Below, in pieces: positions 16,987-25,445 of a stretch of 64,000 bases of DNA (the first letter of the stretch is position 1; each line of letters opens with the position of its first letter). The notes below the pieces were generated by a model. The model searched no databases. It was not told where the DNA came from and worked only from the letters and a program-made list of their open reading frames with translations. This DNA is from Parvularcula sp964219355 (lineage in GTDB: Bacteria; Pseudomonadota; Alphaproteobacteria; Caulobacterales; Parvularculaceae). The DNA lies in NCBI GenBank assembly GCA_964219355.1, contig CAXPOZ010000001.1, forward strand, positions 1,302,001-1,366,000, read 5' to 3'. The position numbers were made by a program, and so were the translations under genes.

Positions 16987-17210
16987 AACATGCTCCTTTC
17001 ATTGGCCCTTTCGGGCCGGAATGAGCGTTCCGCTGCGCCATGGCGGGCGGCGGGCCGGATTGCGGCAATCTTGTCTCAAATTGTATCGGATGCAGCCCGG
17101 CAGAGCATGGTTTTATAACAGGAAGCCTGCTGTTATGCGGTCATGAGATGTCTGCTCGTCGCGTCGGAAAGTGCACATCGCGCGGGCTGGTTCAATTCAA
17201 GGGAGCGCAC

Positions 17211-17636
17211 ATGCCCAGTTACTGGCTGATGAAATCGGAACCTTCCACCTGGTCCTGGGACCAGCAGGTCGCAAAAGGCGATGCGGGGGAGCCGTGGGAT
17301 GGCGTGCGTAATCATCAGGCCAAGAATTATATGCAGGAGATGAAGGCCGGAGATAAGGCGTTCTTCTATCACTCCCAGAAAACGCGCGAGATCGTCGGCA
17401 TCGTCGAAGTGATCGAGGAAGCAAAACCCGATCCGACGGCGGAGCCGGGCTCGCCATGGGAATGCGTGACCATCAAGGCGATAGGGCCGCTCAAAACACC
17501 TGTTACTTTGCAAGAGATCAAGGCGAAAGACAGCCTTGCTGAAATGGTCCTTGTGAAGAATTCCCGCCTATCGGTACAGCCGGTGACGGCGGCGGAGTGG
17601 AAAGAGATCTGCAATTTGGGCGGCGTGAAGCCATAA
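17211..17636 (+). CDS. EVE-domain protein
   Basis: 141 residues forming a single EVE domain, a PUA-like fold that reads modified bases or nucleotides. It begins with the family signature YWLMKSEPSTWSWD, followed by WDGVRNHQAKN and GDKAFFYHS, and ends near LVKNSRLSVQPV. The start at 17211 is chosen because AAGGGAG lies 5 bp upstream and the family begins there; the frame stays open further upstream without homology. Free-standing EVE proteins are common in Alphaproteobacteria; the ligand is unknown. Confidence 0.9.
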   Translation: MPSYWLMKSEPSTWSWDQQVAKGDAGEPWDGVRNHQAKNYMQEMKAGDKAFFYHSQKTREIVGIVEVIEEAKPDPTAEPGSPWECVTIKAIGPLKTPVTLQEIKAKDSLAEMVLVKNSRLSVQPVTAAEWKEICNLGGVKP

Positions 17637-17638
17637 GC

Positions 17639-17766
17639 TGTCATTCCGGGGCGCAAGCAGAGCTTGCGAGCCCGGAAACCATATTCGGGATGCCAAGCCT
17701 ATGGCAGGAAAGGCTGATCATCAATTATGGATCCCGGATCGCCGCTATGCGCCGTCCGGGATGACA
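17639..17766. repeat. Dispersed palindromic intergenic element
   Basis: Bounded by TGTCATTCCGG on the left and CCGGGATGACA on the right, an 11-bp terminal inverted repeat with one mismatch. Inside are further hairpins, for example GCAAGC paired with GCTTGC near 17652-17667. Elements with GTCATTCCCGG-type ends are dispersed in many alphaproteobacterial genomes, often next to small GIY-YIG genes, as here. Only one copy is in this window, so its dispersed nature is inferred from general knowledge. Confidence 0.6.
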
Positions 17767-17776
17767 GGAGGAGAGG

Positions 17777-18125
17777 GTGAATACTTATTCCGTCTACCTC
17801 CCTCGCATCGGGGAAGCATGGCACGCTCTATATCGGTGTGACGAGTGATCTGCCGAAAAGGGTGTGGGAGCACCTTACGATACGGATAAAGGGGTTCACG
17901 GCGAAATATGGGGTTACCCGTCTTGTCTGGCACGAAGCATTTAAAGATGTCGACGAGGCGATTGCACGCGAGAAACGGCTCAAAAAATGGCGCCGCGCAT
18001 GGAAGATCAGGCTGATCGAAGAGCATAATCGCGATTGGAACGACCTCTATCCTTCGCTATTTGGACTGACAGCCAAAGAATTTGAGAGATATGAGGACCA
18101 GTTCCCTGAAGGGCGTCCTCAATAG
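17777..18125 (+). pseudogene. GIY-YIG nuclease-like gene with a single-base frameshift
   Basis: The expected small UPF0213/YhbQ-like product is split over two frames. A GTG at 17777, 5 bp after AGGAGG, opens VNTYSVYL; the continuation LASGKHGTLYIGVTSDLPKRV lies in another frame from about 17802 to the stop at 18125. Removing one C from the CCC at 17800-17802 would join them as YSVYLLASGKHGTLYIG, which is the family pattern. The rest is intact, with YGVTRLVWHE and the EAIAREKRLKKWRRAWK helix. It may be a real pseudogene, a sequencing error or a slippery site. It sits directly after the palindromic element and 11 bp before lpd. Confidence 0.75.
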
Positions 18126-18136
18126 GAGGGAACTCA

Positions 18137-19525
18137 ATGCCAAATCCTATCACTACGAATGTTCTTGTTATCGGCGGCGGGCCGGGGGGGTATGTCGCGG
18201 GGATCCGGGCCGGGCAGTTAGGGCTCGATACGATGCTGGTCGATGACGGCCCGCTTGGCGGCTGCTGCCTGAATGTCGGCTGTATCCCGTCAAAGGCGAT
18301 GATCCATGCGGCTGAGGAGTTCCACAAAATCTCCCACATGAGAGAGGGCAGCCAGATCGGCATCACGACGGCGGCGCCTGATCTTGATCTTGCCCAGACC
18401 ATCAAATGGAAAGACGGGATCGTCGGACGGCTGAACAAGGGTGTTGCCGGCCTTCTGAAAAAAGCCGGCGTAGAGACAATGCGTGGCTGGGCCACCTTCA
18501 TTGATGGCAAGACAGTGCGGGTGAAGACCGAGGACGGGCATCAGGACATCCGGGCAAAGAACATCATCATCGCAACCGGTTCTTCTTCGGTCGAGTTGCC
18601 CTTCATGCCGTTTGGCGGGGATGTTCTCTCCTCTACGACGGCGCTTGATCTGGATGCTGTGCCCGAAACCCTCGCCGTGGTCGGCGGCGGCTATATCGGC
18701 ATGGAGCTGGGCATGGCTATGGCCAAGCTCGGTGCAAAGGTCACCGTGGTTGAGGCGACGGATGGCATCATGCCGAGCTATGATCGTGATCTCGTGAAGC
18801 CCGTCCTTGGGCGGATGAAAGAGCTGGGGATCGAGCTGCATCTCGGTACGCTGGCCAAGGGCTATGAGAATGGCCACCTTGCCGTCGAGGTGGATGGCAA
18901 GGCCTCACATATCGAGGCGGCAAAGGTGCTCGTTACGGTCGGGCGCCGTCCGCGCACAGACGGCTGGGGGCTCGAAGAGCTGGATCTTGCGATGGATGGC
19001 CCGTTCCTGAAGATTGATGAGCGGTGCCGTACCTCGATGACTGGCGTCTGGGCCGTCGGCGATGTGACGGGCAATCCGATGCTCGCGCACCGCGCCATGG
19101 CGCAGGGCGAGATGGTGGCGGAGATCATAGCGGGCGAGAACCGTGCCTGGGACAAGCGGGCGAATCCGGAAATCTGCTTTACCGACCCTGAGGTCGTGCA
19201 GGTCGGCATTGGCGAGGCGCAAGCAAAAGAACAGGGTATCGACGTCAAGGTCGGTGTGTTCCCCTTCCTTGCAAATGGCCGTGCCATGACGATGGAGAAC
19301 GAGACCGGCTTCGTAAAAGCCATTGCGCGTGCGGACAATCACGTCATTGTCGGTTTTCAAGCCGTCGGCGCGGACGTGTCCGAGCTGTCCGCGCAATTCT
19401 CGACGGCGATTGAGATGGGCGCGCGGCTCGAAGATGTGGCGGGCACCATCCATGCGCATCCGACGAAATCAGAAGGCGTGCAGGAAGCGGCCCTCAAAGC
19501 GCTCGGGCACGCTCTTCATATTTAA
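18137..19525 (+). CDS. lpdA: Dihydrolipoamide dehydrogenase (E3)
   Basis: FAD/NAD flavoprotein that reoxidises lipoate of 2-oxoacid dehydrogenases. 462 residues: FAD motif GGGPGGYVAG at the N-terminus, redox-active disulfide in GGCCLNVGCIPSK (two cysteines in the CLNVGC motif; the usual Thr before it is Cys), an NAD-binding GGGYIGMELG, the second FAD motif (TGVWAVGDVTGNPMLAHRA), and the catalytic C-terminal dyad in HAHPTKSE. AGGAGGGAA precedes the ATG. Position near bkdAB suggests it serves BCKDH. Confidence 0.93.
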   Translation: MPNPITTNVLVIGGGPGGYVAGIRAGQLGLDTMLVDDGPLGGCCLNVGCIPSKAMIHAAEEFHKISHMREGSQIGITTAAPDLDLAQTIKWKDGIVGRLNKGVAGLLKKAGVETMRGWATFIDGKTVRVKTEDGHQDIRAKNIIIATGSSSVELPFMPFGGDVLSSTTALDLDAVPETLAVVGGGYIGMELGMAMAKLGAKVTVVEATDGIMPSYDRDLVKPVLGRMKELGIELHLGTLAKGYENGHLAVEVDGKASHIEAAKVLVTVGRRPRTDGWGLEELDLAMDGPFLKIDERCRTSMTGVWAVGDVTGNPMLAHRAMAQGEMVAEIIAGENRAWDKRANPEICFTDPEVVQVGIGEAQAKEQGIDVKVGVFPFLANGRAMTMENETGFVKAIARADNHVIVGFQAVGADVSELSAQFSTAIEMGARLEDVAGTIHAHPTKSEGVQEAALKALGHALHI

Positions 19526-19543
19526 GCCAGAACAGGAAAGCCG

Positions 19544-20311
19544 ATGACGGATCAATTTGAAAATCGGACCGCCCTTGTCACCGGGGCCACGTCAGGGATC
19601 GGTCGCGCCACCGTGCTGCGGCTACTAGCGGGTGGCGCGAAAGTTGTCGCAACGGGGCGCCGGACGGACCGGCTCGACGCGCTTGAGAAAGAGGCGGGGA
19701 CGGACCGGCTCAAGACCGCCCAGCTCGACATGATGGATCTGGACGCGGTCGACGGGTTCCCCACTACGCTTTCTGAGGACTGGCAACCCGATATCCTCAT
19801 CAACAATGCGGGGCTCGCACTCGGGCTCGCAGGCGCGGCGGAGGCGGAGCTTTCTCACTGGGATCAGATGATCGCGACCAATGTGACGGGCCTTGTGCAT
19901 CTGACGCGAGGCTTCCTGCCGAGATTGAAATCGCTGCCACGTGCCGATGTCATCAATATTTCCTCTGTTGCCGGATCATATCCCTATCCGGGCGGTAATG
20001 CCTATGGCGCGACCAAGGCCTTCGTGACGCAATTCTCACTCAATCTGCGAGCCGATCTTCTGGGCGCGAAGGTCCGTGTCACCTCGGTCGAGCCGGGTAT
20101 GACGGATACGGAGTTCTCGCTTGTCAGATTCGAGGGCGACAAGGGAAAAGCGGACAAGGTCTATGAGGGTGCGGACAGCATGACGGGGGACGATATCGCC
20201 CGGGTGATCACTGATGTTCTGGCGCTGCCTGCCCATATCAACGTCAACCGCATCGAGCTGATGCCGGTCGATCAGGCCTTCGGGCCGTTTGCCGTACACC
20301 GCGAGGGCTAG
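19544..20311 (+). CDS. SDR oxidoreductase, YdfG-like (3-hydroxy acid dehydrogenase type)
   Basis: 255-residue classical SDR with cofactor motif TGATSGIG, an Arg-rich NADP-type site (ATGRRTDRL), NNAG, and catalytic YGATK. The C-terminal VNRIELMPVDQAFGPF is the hallmark of YdfG/serine dehydrogenase relatives, which oxidise 3-hydroxy acids such as L-allo-threonine or 3-hydroxyisobutyrate with NADP. It follows lpdA by 18 bp and is probably in the same transcript, which would fit a 3-hydroxyisobutyrate-related role; that is inference. Confidence 0.88.
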   Translation: MTDQFENRTALVTGATSGIGRATVLRLLAGGAKVVATGRRTDRLDALEKEAGTDRLKTAQLDMMDLDAVDGFPTTLSEDWQPDILINNAGLALGLAGAAEAELSHWDQMIATNVTGLVHLTRGFLPRLKSLPRADVINISSVAGSYPYPGGNAYGATKAFVTQFSLNLRADLLGAKVRVTSVEPGMTDTEFSLVRFEGDKGKADKVYEGADSMTGDDIARVITDVLALPAHINVNRIELMPVDQAFGPFAVHREG

Positions 20312-20499
20312 CTCCGGCACAACTTTTATGCGAGGATCTGCCCTCTTGGGGGCAGGGCGTGTGCGAGATTTTCGTGATATAGCCTCCAATAGGGCCGACG
20401 GCTGTCAGTAGGGGGCCGTCCTGTCGCCGTGCAAGCTGGCAGGTGCTTTCCTCCATTGCGGGTGAGGCAAATCCGGCCGGCAAGAAGAGGGGGATGCTG

Positions 20500-21225
20500 A
20501 TGAGCAGTAAGTTCAAGACGCGTGCGGGGAGCGTTCTGTCTTTCCTCCTTGTGCTGTTGATCGGCGCCATGCCGGCTCAGGCCGGGGCTGTTGATGATAA
20601 AAAGCCCGTCCCGATCTCACGGCAGGCCCCACCGCTGGGGCTTTATTATTACTGTATCGATCCGGACAATTACCCGGAAGATGGGTTCATCGGCACCGTG
20701 ACGGTCAGCTATAAGGTGAACACGGTGGGCCGGACGGAGAATATTGAGGTCCAGTCATCGACAAATCCATGCCTTGATCTGTCGGCTGTCACGATAACCA
20801 AGGTCTGGGTTTATGATTATATGTCCGTCCGGAAAAGTTCGCTTCGGGACAGAAAGCTCACCGCAGCCCTTGAGTACTGGATTTCGGAGGAGACGATCCA
20901 TCAGATCCGTGAGCTGATGGCACAGGAAGGCGGGCTTGATCGTGATACGCAGCCTCTGTTGCGAGTACCCCCCAGGCTCCCCGATTTTCAGCATTGTATC
21001 AGTAGCTCCGCTATCCGGACAGAGCGGGTGGTGCTCGAATTTGATGTGACGGCCGATGGTGTACCGATCAATGTGAAGACGGTTGATGCAACGCGGTCCT
21101 GTTACAGAAAAGCGGCGCGGATATCAGTCGAGCAATGGATTTATGCGCCCAAGATTGTGGACCGCCAGCCTGTCGCTCGGGAAGGGGTGCGGGCGACCAT
21201 CGAATTCCAGGTGGGCGGCGGCTAA
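20500..21225 (+). CDS. Exported protein with two TonB-C-like domains
   Basis: 241 residues from the ATG at 20500, which has AAGAGGGGG at proper distance; alternative starts at 20443 and 20494 are in frame. A signal peptide (AGSVLSFLLVLLIGAMPAQA) is followed by two homologous TonB C-terminal-like repeats: GTVTVSYKVNTVGRTENIEV with a Cys and the DLSAVTITKVWVY helix, then VVLEFDVTADGVPINVKTVD with RKAARISVEQWIYAP. Each carries paired cysteines. There is no N-terminal membrane anchor plus proline-rich linker, so it is not a normal TonB. It may act as a periplasmic adaptor; that is inference. Confidence 0.7.
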   Translation: MSSKFKTRAGSVLSFLLVLLIGAMPAQAGAVDDKKPVPISRQAPPLGLYYYCIDPDNYPEDGFIGTVTVSYKVNTVGRTENIEVQSSTNPCLDLSAVTITKVWVYDYMSVRKSSLRDRKLTAALEYWISEETIHQIRELMAQEGGLDRDTQPLLRVPPRLPDFQHCISSSAIRTERVVLEFDVTADGVPINVKTVDATRSCYRKAARISVEQWIYAPKIVDRQPVAREGVRATIEFQVGGG

Positions 21226-21328
21226 ATCAGCTGTCTGACCCCTCCACCGGCCGACTCCGCCGCGCTCTGGTCCCCGCGCCCTCTTCGGGTTAGGCTTCGC
21301 GCAGAAGCGCCTTGAGGGGGTATGAGGC

Positions 21329-22768
21329 ATGCTAAGATCACGGTTCAGCGGCAAATCGCGCGGCGCATCCGGCGGTGGCGGCAAGGTCGACGTCGTCAAT
21401 CCCTATTCCCTCAAGAAAATCGGCGAAGTCGCTATTACGCCTTGGGATGTGGTCGACGGCTATCTCGATCAGGCGCAGGCACTGCACCGGAATCGCGATG
21501 CGTGGCTGCCGGCGCATAAGCGGATCGACATCCTCGCGCGTGCGGCCGGGATCATGGAGGACAATGCCGACGCGCTGGCGCATCAGATTGCCAATGAAGG
21601 CGGCAAGCCGCTGCAGGACGCGATCGTGGAGGTCACGCGCGCCATCGACGGCATCGGCCTCTGTGCGCACGGCATCGCGGAGATCAAGGGCGAGGAGATC
21701 CCGATGGATCTCACCGCGGCGGGGGCGGGGCGCATCGCCTTTTCCCAGCGCGAGCCCATCGGGCCGGTCGTTGCGCTCTCGGCCTTCAACCATCCGCTCA
21801 ATCTGATCGTACATCAGGTCGGCCCGGCGGTCGCGGCGGGCTGTCCGGTCCTCGTCAAACCGTCCGCGGATACGCCGCTGTCGTGCCAGTCGCTGGTCAA
21901 CATTTTCTATCAGGCGGGGCTGCCGGAGGAATGGTGCCGCTTTGTCCTCAATGACCGGGTTGGGGCGGAGCAGATGGCAACTGATCCGCGCACGCATTTC
22001 TTCTCTTTCATAGGCTCGGCCAAGGTCGGCTGGATGCTGCGCTCGAAACTGGCGCCGGGCACGCGCTGCGCGCTCGAGCATGGCGGGCTGGCGCCGGTGA
22101 TCGTCGCCGAGGATGCCGATTTCTCCGAGATGATCCCCTCCCTCCTGAAAGGCGGGATGTATCATTCAGGGCAGGTCTGCGTGTCGGTCCAGCGGGTCTA
22201 CGCGCCGCGCAAAATGGCCCCGGCGATCGCTGAGCAATTGGCGCATGGCGCGGCCCGGCTGGTCGTCGGCGATGCGGTCTCGCCCAAGACCGAATGCGGC
22301 CCCCTGATCCGGCCACGCGAAGTCGACCGGGTCGAGGAATGGGTCAATGAGTCAAAGGCAGGCGGCGCCAAGGTCGTGACCGGCGGGGAGCGCCTCGGCG
22401 AAACAACTTACGCCCCGACCATTCTGCTTGATCCGCCCGCCAATGCGCGGGTCTCGACCATGGAAATTTTCGGGCCGGTCATCTGCATTTACTCCGTAGA
22501 CAGCCTTGATGAGGCGATTGCGAAGTCAAACGATCTACCTTTTGCATTCCAGGCGGCGGTCTTCACCAAGAACCTCGACGTTGCGATGGACGCCTCGCGG
22601 CGGCTTGATGCCACGGCGGTGATGATCAATGACCACACCGCCTTCCGGGTCGACTGGATGCCCTTTGCGGGCCGGAAACAGTCCGGGCACGGTGTTGGCG
22701 GCATCGGCCACACCATGCATGAGATGACTCAGGACAAGATGCGCGTCATCAAGCTGGGGAAGGTGTAA
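21329..22768 (+). CDS. NAD(P)-dependent aldehyde dehydrogenase family protein
   Basis: 479 residues. Cofactor motifs PIGPVVALSAFNHPLNL and VKPSADTP, the catalytic Glu in LEHGGLAPVIV (usually ELGG; His replaces Leu), and the catalytic Cys in YHSGQVCVSVQRVY are all present. The NPYSLKKIGEV N-terminus resembles lactaldehyde or glyceraldehyde-3-phosphate (non-phosphorylating) dehydrogenases. Substrate is uncertain. The gene stands alone with about 100 bp upstream; the first ATG at 21329 gives a short Gly/Ser-rich leader. Confidence 0.87.
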   Translation: MLRSRFSGKSRGASGGGGKVDVVNPYSLKKIGEVAITPWDVVDGYLDQAQALHRNRDAWLPAHKRIDILARAAGIMEDNADALAHQIANEGGKPLQDAIVEVTRAIDGIGLCAHGIAEIKGEEIPMDLTAAGAGRIAFSQREPIGPVVALSAFNHPLNLIVHQVGPAVAAGCPVLVKPSADTPLSCQSLVNIFYQAGLPEEWCRFVLNDRVGAEQMATDPRTHFFSFIGSAKVGWMLRSKLAPGTRCALEHGGLAPVIVAEDADFSEMIPSLLKGGMYHSGQVCVSVQRVYAPRKMAPAIAEQLAHGAARLVVGDAVSPKTECGPLIRPREVDRVEEWVNESKAGGAKVVTGGERLGETTYAPTILLDPPANARVSTMEIFGPVICIYSVDSLDEAIAKSNDLPFAFQAAVFTKNLDVAMDASRRLDATAVMINDHTAFRVDWMPFAGRKQSGHGVGGIGHTMHEMTQDKMRVIKLGKV

Positions 22769-22773
22769 ACTCT

Positions 22774-23268
22774 CTAGTCGTCGCAATACCAATCATCATC
22801 AGACATTCTTTTGCTGCATGTTATCAAGAGTGGTGCATCAAAGCTTATGCCGCAGTTGTCAGGCCGCTCGCTGAGAAAGTGGTAATCTGATTGTCCGAGA
22901 GCTGGTTGGGGGAATGCCTTCTGTCCGGGATAGAGTTGCTCGAACGAAGCGGGGCAAGTTCCCGTCAATTCGTGATATTGTTTTATGTCTGATAGTATCA
23001 GGTTCCCGATCCTCATCGAGTCTTCCTCTGCTTTGGCATCACGCTGGTTGCCGAGCGCCACGCCACCCAAGATTAGGAAGACTCCAGCGGCCGGAAATGA
23101 AGATGATCTGGAAATGCCAAATCTGGAAACCGAATAGATGGTGTGGATGATCGCTATTAGGAGGATGGGCAGGGCAAGAAGGCGTGGAGAAGCCAAACCC
23201 TCTGCCATGCCGGATAAGGCCCAATAGCTGAGGCCGACAAGCCCGTAAGCAAGCAGCGACCAGGGCAA
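22774..23268 (-). CDS. Small membrane protein with periplasmic/cytosolic C-terminal domain, unknown
   Basis: Family not recognised. A TTG at 23268, with AAGAAGGGG about 7 bp upstream and within the 3' end of the dipeptidase gene, gives 164 residues. An in-frame ATG at 23370 would overlap the dipeptidase by 98 bp and is less likely. Three hydrophobic segments (PWSLLAYGLVGLSYWALSG, LLALPILLIAIIHTIYS, AAGVFLILGGVALG) precede a soluble domain with four cysteines (GTCPASFEQ, DNCGIS, ITCSKR, WYCDD). It follows the dipeptidase closely (5 bp), probably as a second cistron. Confidence 0.6.
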   Translation of the reverse strand: MPWSLLAYGLVGLSYWALSGMAEGLASPRLLALPILLIAIIHTIYSVSRFGISRSSSFPAAGVFLILGGVALGNQRDAKAEEDSMRIGNLILSDIKQYHELTGTCPASFEQLYPGQKAFPQPALGQSDYHFLSERPDNCGISFDAPLLITCSKRMSDDDWYCDD

Positions 23269-23272
23269 CTGA

Positions 23273-24481
23273 TCACCCCTTCTTCGCTGCGGCCTCCACG
23301 GCGCTCCAGACCCGTAAGGCATTGCCGGACAGGATCTTCTTGATGTCCTCATCCGAATAGCCTCGGTCAATCAGGCCCTGAACGAGGCGCGGCATCATCG
23401 AGGCATCTTTGAGATTGACCGGCAGGCTGTCGCCGACCCCGTCAAAATCGGACCCCAGGCCTACCGAGTCGATCCCGGCAATATCAACGACATGGTCGAT
23501 ATGGTCGAGGACATCCTCAACGGTGGCATAGGGTTTGGGGCTGGCCGCCATATAGCCAGCCTGAAAGGCGTCGCGCTGTTCGTCCGTGGGCTCATCAATG
23601 CCTTCGGCTTTGACCCAGCTGGCGCCCGCCGCTCGCAGACGGCTCGTCCATTCCTGATAATCATTGGTCAGGAAGCTGGAGCCGTAATTAATCATGATGA
23701 CGCCGTTCTCTTCGCCAAGGCGCTTGATCATGTCGTCGGACATGTTGCGCTCAAATCCTTCGGTGAAGTGACGGGCGGAGGAGTGGCTGGCGATCACCGG
23801 TACATCTGTCAGTGCCATGACATCCCAGAAGGCATCATCCGAGACGTGGCTGATATCGACCATGATCCCCAGATCATTCATCTTACGGACGACTTCCACA
23901 CCGAAATCGCTCAGGCCCTCATTGGGCCGGTTGATGTCATAACTTGAATCCGCAATCGCGTTGGGCTGGCCATGGGTCAGGGTGATGTAACGGATGCCGC
24001 GCTCATAGAAGTGATCGAGCTTTGCGAGGTCCGTTTCAATCGGCGCGCCATTCTCCATCCCCATGGGCAGGGCGATTTTCCCTGCGCCTGTGATGCGTTT
24101 TACATCGCTTACGGAATAGGCGACCTCGAATTTGTCAGGATCGGCCGCGGCAATCCCCTCGACCAGGTCGATCAGCGCGTCGGCCTGCTCTGGTGCGGCG
24201 CCCGGCGTCGCTTGGAAGCTGGAGGCGACATAGATCGACATGAAGGGCGCGTTGAGCCCGCCTTCCATCGCGCGGACATAATCGAAATCACCTGCCTCGG
24301 TGCGCACCGCAATGCTCTCCGGGTGGCTTTGCAGACGGTAGGGAATGTCCACATGGCCATCAAGGATAATCGTTTCCTTGGCGAGACGAATGGCTTTTTC
24401 GCTGGGGTTTGCGGGATCGGCCAGCGCCGGAGCGGTGAGGGCGGCAAGAACGGCGAGCGAAGCGCTGAGTAGACGGCTCAT
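23273..24481 (-). CDS. Membrane dipeptidase, M19 family
   Basis: Zinc dipeptidase (renal dipeptidase-like) of 402 residues with a cleavable signal peptide (MSRLLSASLAVLAALTAPALA). Metal-site motifs visible are DGHVDIP near residue 42 (usual form DGHNDLP or DGHVDTP), the bridging Glu region, ITLTHGQPN, VDISHVSDDAF, and SHSSAR. GLGSDFDG near residue 350 is the family C-terminal motif. Predicted to cleave dipeptides, including D-residue ones, in the periplasm. Confidence 0.93.
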   Translation of the reverse strand: MSRLLSASLAVLAALTAPALADPANPSEKAIRLAKETIILDGHVDIPYRLQSHPESIAVRTEAGDFDYVRAMEGGLNAPFMSIYVASSFQATPGAAPEQADALIDLVEGIAAADPDKFEVAYSVSDVKRITGAGKIALPMGMENGAPIETDLAKLDHFYERGIRYITLTHGQPNAIADSSYDINRPNEGLSDFGVEVVRKMNDLGIMVDISHVSDDAFWDVMALTDVPVIASHSSARHFTEGFERNMSDDMIKRLGEENGVIMINYGSSFLTNDYQEWTSRLRAAGASWVKAEGIDEPTDEQRDAFQAGYMAASPKPYATVEDVLDHIDHVVDIAGIDSVGLGSDFDGVGDSLPVNLKDASMMPRLVQGLIDRGYSDEDIKKILSGNALRVWSAVEAAAKKG

Positions 24482-24562
24482 GGGGCGGGATCCTTGTTAA
24501 CCATATGGGCCGGACCCTGCCCAATCCCGCGCATCGGAGCAAGACGCGGGCGCTCTCACAGG

Positions 24563-24593
24563 AAAACCCCCGAAAGGGCATGCCTTCCGGGGG
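24563..24593 (-). terminator. Terminator of the outer-membrane barrel gene
   Basis: On the minus strand a hairpin of CCCCCGGAAGGCA and TGCCCTTTCGGGGG arms (one mismatch) is followed by TTTT. It lies 32 bp past the stop of the gene at 24626-25258. Confidence 0.75.
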
Positions 24594-24625
24594 ACAAGTT
24601 CCAAGCTGAGGTAAGCAAAGGGCGC

Positions 24626-25258
24626 TTAGAACTTATGCTCATAGGTGACGTTCACGCCGTCGGCATTCGCATCCTCAAATTCATAACGGGTGTAGTCGAG
24701 GCGGACGGTTGAGCTTTCCGTCATGTCGAGGCCGGCACCGCCACCAAAGGCAAAGCCGCTTTCCGAGCCGCCAATGGAGAACTCATTGCCGCCTGCGGTC
24801 TCAAAGGTCGCATCGATCTCGGCAAAGGCGTAACCGGCGCGGGCATACAGATCGACGGCATCGGTCACCGGCAGGGTGTATTTGCCGTAAAGTCCGACGA
24901 GATAGTCGAGGCCTAATTCACCATCCGCATTCAGAACATCGTCGAGGTCGCCGTCATTATTGTCGTCGAAGTCGAAATCGTCTTCGTCGCCATCATAGTC
25001 GAACTCACCATCATCGATACCGAAGGTAGCTTCACCCTCAAGGGCGAAATTCGGAATGATCTGCCAGCCAAGACGGCCAGTCAGGGCGTTAGTATTATCA
25101 CCGATATCTTCTTCGGATTCGATGTCGAGAAAGGTGTAGCCGCCACCAACATATAGGCCAGTATCTTCCGTGCCCTGACCCATCTGGTCCTGGGCGGCGG
25201 CGGTTCCGGTGATGAGGGCCAGCGCAGCGCTGCCGGCGAGAAGTTTCGTGAAGGTCAT
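24626..25258 (-). CDS. Small outer-membrane beta-barrel protein (OmpA-like/Omp25 type)
   Basis: 210 residues: signal peptide (MTFTKLLAGSAALALITGTAAA), then amphipathic strands typical of an eight-stranded barrel (GLYVGGGYTFLDIESEE, YDFVGLYGKYTL-like segments, SEYGF-type strands), ending in a penultimate-strand DYTRYEFEDANADGVNVTYEHKF whose last residue is Phe, the outer-membrane sorting signal. A loop at about residues 79-107 is extremely acidic (runs of D/E with DNNDGD), reminiscent of calcium-binding DxDxDG loops. Function is structural or unknown. Confidence 0.85.
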   Translation of the reverse strand: MTFTKLLAGSAALALITGTAAAQDQMGQGTEDTGLYVGGGYTFLDIESEEDIGDNTNALTGRLGWQIIPNFALEGEATFGIDDGEFDYDGDEDDFDFDDNNDGDLDDVLNADGELGLDYLVGLYGKYTLPVTDAVDLYARAGYAFAEIDATFETAGGNEFSIGGSESGFAFGGGAGLDMTESSTVRLDYTRYEFEDANADGVNVTYEHKF

Positions 25259-25376
25259 CGTAATCCCTTTCCTTTGCAGGTTACGGGGCCTTCAACACGC
25301 GGGAATAAGGGAGCGTTCCATCAGAGGCGAAAATCTGATTTCACGAAGATATTCATGTTGTTACAATGCAACGTCT

Positions 25377-25414
25377 ACGTCACGATTTGCCACTATCTGG
25401 CCATATTGTGACGT
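25377..25414. promoter_or_regulatory. Inverted repeat upstream of the barrel gene
   Basis: ACGTCAC at 25377-25383 and GTGACGT at 25408-25414 are perfect 7-bp arms 24 bp apart, in the 187-bp space between fabI and the barrel gene. They could be two half-sites for a dimeric regulator. No family is assigned. Confidence 0.35.
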
Positions 25415-25445
25415 GGTCCGCTGGAATTACGATTCGATAACGGAA

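Noticed and set aside
17838..18125. Intact GIY-YIG gene starting at the GTG at 17838
   Set aside because: This start cuts off the GIY half (SVYLLASGKHGTLYIG), which is visible in two frames upstream, so the gene is treated as frameshifted.
23266..23370. ATG at 23370 as start of the small membrane gene
   Set aside because: It would overlap the dipeptidase gene by 98 bp and add a leader with no hydrophobic or homologous content; a TTG with a ribosome site lies just after the dipeptidase stop.
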